Position numbers and translations under genes: made by a program
Notes under the pieces: generated by a model
Databases searched by the model: none
What the model saw: the letters and a program-made list of their open reading frames with translations, nothing else
What the model was told of the DNA's origin: nothing
Part shown: positions 5,435 to 7,030 of the stretch, one piece after another
Layout of the letters: each line of letters begins with the position of its first letter
Numbering within the stretch: the stretch's first letter is position 1
DNA from: CAYZEE01 sp964477485
GTDB lineage: Bacteria; Patescibacteriota; Microgenomatia; Levybacterales; UBA12049
Direction: 5' to 3'
Assembly: GCA_964477485.1 (NCBI GenBank)
Contig: CAYZEE010000045.1
Span: 1-7,030, forward strand
DNA: 7,030 nucleotides

Positions 5435-6104
5435 TTTTACCTCCTTTCATTTGGGATAGTTCTCCTTGAGTTAATTGATAAATCTTCCTTGTTTTTTGAG
5501 CAATATCTTTCTCGTGAGTTACGATTACAAAAGTGGTGGAGAATTTTTTATGAAGACTTTCAAATAAGCTCATAATCTTATCTGAGGTGGCTTCATCAAG
5601 GTTACCGGTTGGTTCATCGGCCAGAACTAACTTTGGTCTGTTGACCAGAGATCGTGCAATGGCTACCCGCTGTTTCTCCCCACCACTTAGCTCGTCAACA
5701 CATTGATTCTCTTTGCCTTCTAAACCCACCTGTTTGATCAAATCTAGAATCCGGGTAGTCTTTTCATCCTTACCGACATCGCTTCTGGGATAAATGGCTA
5801 AAAATATGTTGTCATAAACTGAGAGGGAAGGAATGAGCTTAAAGTCCTGGAATACAATACCAATATTTTTGAGACGAAATTCAGCTAATTGTTCTTCGGA
5901 ATAGTGAGTAATGTCGGAGTTGGAAAAGACTACCTTGCCGCTGTTAGGAGCAACCAAGCCCGCCATGATAGATAAAAGAGTAGTTTTACCAACACCGGAC
6001 TTACCGATTATGCTGACAAATTCTTTCGCTTCTAGATCGAAGCTGATTTGTTCCAAGACCTCCTGATTACCGTATGTTTTGGATATTTGTTTTAAGGTCA
6101 ACAT
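5427..6104 (-). CDS. ABC transporter ATPase, MacB/LolD/FtsE type
   Basis: This complete 225-residue nucleotide-binding protein has every motif: Walker A G-K-S-G-V-G-K-T (34-41), Q-loop Q86 in I-V-F-Q-D-F, signature L-S-G-G-E-K-Q-R (139-146), Walker B L-V-L-A-D-E (159-164) with catalytic Glu164, D-loop around 169-170, and H-loop His197 in V-T-H-E. The wording A-D-E-P-T-G-N-L-D is typical of the MacB/LolD/FtsE (type VII) group that pairs with FtsX-like permeases, as found downstream. The frame is open further upstream to 6242, but that extension lies inside the CsoR gene and does not resemble ABC proteins. The start at 6104 (M-L-T-L-K-Q-I-S-K-T-Y) is the family start and lies 1 bp after the CsoR stop, consistent with translational coupling. 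Confidence 0.93.
   Translation of the reverse strand: MLTLKQISKTYGNQEVLEQISFDLEAKEFVSIIGKSGVGKTTLLSIMAGLVAPNSGKVVFSNSDITHYSEEQLAEFRLKNIGIVFQDFKLIPSLSVYDNIFLAIYPRSDVGKDEKTTRILDLIKQVGLEGKENQCVDELSGGEKQRVAIARSLVNRPKLVLADEPTGNLDEATSDKIMSLFESLHKKFSTTFVIVTHEKDIAQKTRKIYQLTQGELSQMKGGKNE
5439..5447 (-). promoter_or_regulatory. Strong Shine-Dalgarno site for the thioredoxin-like gene
   Basis: On the minus strand AAAGGAGGT precedes the ATG at 5434 with 4 nt between them. It is embedded in the last codons of the ATPase gene. It is the strongest ribosome binding site in the window and fixes this start despite the 8-bp overlap with the upstream gene. Confidence 0.8.
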
Positions 6105-6105
6105 A

Positions 6106-6384
6106 TTACTTTTTATATAGATTAAGCACCTGCGATAATTTTTCCCTTTGTTCGCTGGAAAGCTTTTGCCCCTCACCGAGTATCTGGTGGACAATACTTC
6201 CCTCCAGCGTTTTACTTCGTAGAGCATCAATAGATTTAGCAATAGAAGTTACTAACATGGCAATATCTACACAATCGGCATCATCGGCGATATATTTTTT
6301 GAGAGTTTCTATTTGGCCCCGTATCCTGTTAAGGTGGTCTAAGGTGCGTTTTCTTCTGTTTTTAATTTTTATATTAATCTTCAT
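6106..6384 (-). CDS. CsoR/RcnR-family (DUF156) metal-sensitive repressor, altered ligand set
   Basis: The 92-residue all-helical protein has the family core: L-D-H-L-N-R-I-R-G-Q-I (15-25) for DNA contact, D-A-D-C38-V-D-I, and a long second helix. Family members bind DNA as tetramers or octamers and release it on binding Cu(I), Ni/Co, persulfide or formaldehyde. Copper CsoR proteins use a Cys plus His and Cys located 25 and 29 residues later. Here those positions are Ser63 and Gln67; the only nearby candidate is His66. Only Cys38, the sole Cys of the protein, is kept. The inducer is therefore uncertain: it may not be copper. As first gene of the operon, behind a TATAAT box and a C-tract operator candidate, it probably represses its own operon. 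No clear Shine-Dalgarno sequence, except possibly the GGGG tract 9 nt before the ATG. Confidence 0.88.
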   Translation of the reverse strand: MKINIKIKNRRKRTLDHLNRIRGQIETLKKYIADDADCVDIAMLVTSIAKSIDALRSKTLEGSIVHQILGEGQKLSSEQREKLSQVLNLYKK

Positions 6385-6388
6385 ATCT

Positions 6389-6408
6389 GTATACCCCTAC
6401 CCCTATAT
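6389..6408. promoter_or_regulatory. Candidate CsoR-family operator (tandem TACCCC)
   Basis: The + strand reads TACCCCTACCCCTA (6392-6405), framed by GTA and TAT; the minus strand reads as tandem GGGGTA. CsoR/RcnR proteins recognise G/C tracts flanked by AT-rich sequence, typically TACCCC-TA-GGGGTA-like palindromes. Here the second tract is in the same orientation, not inverted. The site lies directly downstream of the -10 box and over the expected transcription start, ideal for autorepression. One GGGG tract could also serve as a weak ribosome binding site. Confidence 0.6.
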
Positions 6409-6436
6409 TATACATTATTTCTGAATAGAAGCTGAA
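6407..6436 (-). promoter_or_regulatory. Promoter of the CsoR-ABC operon
   Basis: On the minus strand a perfect TATAAT box lies at 6412-6407. The -35 region is weak: TTCAGC at 6436-6431 with an 18-bp spacer is the best fit. Transcription would start near 6400, inside the C-tract operator candidate, leaving a leader of about 15 nt before the ATG at 6384. A perfect -10 with a poor -35 is compatible with a regulated promoter. Confidence 0.5.
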
Positions 6437-6473
6437 GAGCGGAAACTTGTCATTTTGAGCAGGACAATACCCT

Positions 6474-6654
6474 TGTTATACAGCGGTCTTTTTTATCCTC
6501 GAAGATACGACCTTTCGGTCGTGAAGATACAACTGTTCACTAAAAAGCTGAATTAATTGGCGTTTTCTTTCCACATCTCCGTTACTCAACACATGCCTAG
6601 CATAGTCCCGTACGTCCATTGTTTTCTCATCTGGGTTGATATCCTGCCTTAACA
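6474..6654. repeat. Direct repeat copy B (recombinase 3' end)
   Basis: This is the partner of 866-1046, same orientation, 5,608 bp away, with no gaps in the alignment. The perfectly identical block is 6497-6555. The ACGACC-TTTC-GGTCGT hairpin lies at 6507-6522. In this copy the repeat lies inside a longer open recombinase reading frame, so B is the better preserved copy. Confidence 0.92.
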
Positions 6655-7030
6655 GGACATCGTCTCTGACCTTCTTGTATTCGTTTATGCCTTCCCGAAT
6701 CTCTGGAGTGAGATTGATAATCTGTGGATGTGCCATGTAGGTAAAGTTAATAAATCTGAAGAATGCTTTTGCTAATCCTTCCTCGCTGATGTAATCTTCT
6801 GGGCAGTCATAATCTACTTGTCGACTACAGTGATAGTAAATGTGGTATACAGGATCTCTAAATTTTCTTTGCCTGAATTTATCCTCTCCGACCAGATTCG
6901 ACCCGCAGGAAGCACATTTGAATAATCCTTTGAAGGTGAATATTTTACACCGTCCCGCTCAGCCAAGAAGAAAGTCGAACCGTGCTTTCCGACTAAAAGC
7001 ATTATTATAAATTTCTTCATATTTTTATAT
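6476..7030 (-). pseudogene. Large serine recombinase C-terminal part, decayed (copy B)
   Basis: The minus-strand frame is open from 6958 down to the TAA at 6476-6478. It encodes the C-terminal zinc ribbon and tail of a large serine recombinase: F-K-G-L-F-K-C-A-S-C-G-S-N-L (Cys codons at 6914-6916 and 6905-6907), Y-Y-H-C-S-R (6827-6829), D-C-P-E-D-Y-I-S-E-E (6803-6805), then the charged helical tail E-R-K-R-Q-L-I-Q-L-F-S. The ribbon therefore has its four Cys. Upstream, a TGA at 6959-6961 interrupts the frame. The next frame reads F-F-L-A-E-R-D-G-V-K-Y, which would join smoothly to F-T-F-K-G-L-F-K-C, so a frameshift pair or indel is likely. Beyond it the first frame resumes as Y-E-E-I-Y-N-N-A-F-S-R-K-A-R-F-D-F and meets a TAA at 7025-7027. 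The catalytic domain is outside the window. Starting at the ATG at 6736 would give an 86-residue tail lacking the ribbon, unlikely to be a real gene. Confidence 0.82.

Noticed and set aside
6105..6242. N-terminal extension of the ABC ATPase to an ATG at 6242
   Set aside because: The extension lies wholly inside the CsoR gene in another frame and has no ABC-like residues. The family start M-L-T-L-K-Q-I-S lies 1 bp after the CsoR stop.
958..6961. In-frame TGA codons in both recombinase copies as a sign of a TGA-glycine genetic code
   Set aside because: TGA acts as stop in the PadR gene and in both permease genes, two of them as ATGA start/stop overlaps, and the other copy of the recombinase has AGA at the 958-960 position. 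Decay is the simpler explanation.
6814..7020. 68-codon minus-strand frame starting M-K-K-F-I-I-M
   Set aside because: It overlaps the zinc-ribbon part of the recombinase in another frame. Only a short piece (A-E-R-D-G-V-K-Y) looks like recombinase, so it is a frameshift trace and not a gene.

Overview
The window reads as an accessory segment of a bacterial chromosome, most plausibly from a Patescibacteria (CPR)-type organism. That placement is an inference. It rests on small, tightly packed or overlapping genes, a Met-rich SHOCT membrane protein, paired FtsX-like permeases with a small thioredoxin-fold partner, and a decayed large serine recombinase. No phylogenetic marker is present. TGA is used as an ordinary stop, including in two ATGA start/stop overlaps, which argues against the TGA-glycine code of Gracilibacteria and Absconditabacteria.

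Layout. (1) Bases 1-781 (+): a possibly leaderless promoter drives a YdeI/OmpD-associated (OmdA) family protein and a DUF1801 family protein. This part looks more GC-rich than the rest. (2) Bases 782-1205 hold no intact gene. They contain a decayed 3' end of a serine recombinase on the minus strand (about 868-1093) and a perfect 19-bp palindrome. (3) Bases 1206-2651 (+): a strong sigma70-type promoter followed by three coupled genes: a Cys-rich PadR regulator, a DsrE-family sulfur-relay-like protein with three Cys, and a secreted/membrane-anchored Met-rich SHOCT protein. (4) Bases 2680-6384 (-): a five-gene operon converging on the first. In transcription order it encodes a CsoR/RcnR-family (DUF156) repressor, a MacB/LolD-type ABC ATPase, a membrane-anchored thioredoxin-fold protein with no cysteine, a three-TM FtsX-like permease lacking the usual fourth TM, and a four-TM FtsX-like permease. 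A TATAAT box and a tandem C-tract operator candidate precede it. (5) Bases 6476-7030 (-): the C-terminal part of a large serine recombinase with a recognisable zinc ribbon, broken by stops or frameshifts upstream.

The two recombinase 3' ends are direct repeats exactly 5,608 bp apart (about 87% identical over 181 bp, with 59 bp perfectly identical). They bracket the two convergent operons, so sections 3 and 4 look like a cargo module in a recombinase-associated island.

Working model (inference): two stress-sensing regulators, PadR-type with N-terminal Cys and CsoR-type with a non-canonical ligand set, control a cell-envelope module. The DsrE protein would handle sulfur or thiol chemistry. The Met-rich SHOCT protein would bind soft metals at the membrane. 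The ABC/FtsX complex with its Trx-like accessory would act as an exporter or envelope mechanotransmission machine. The substrate cannot be read from the sequence.
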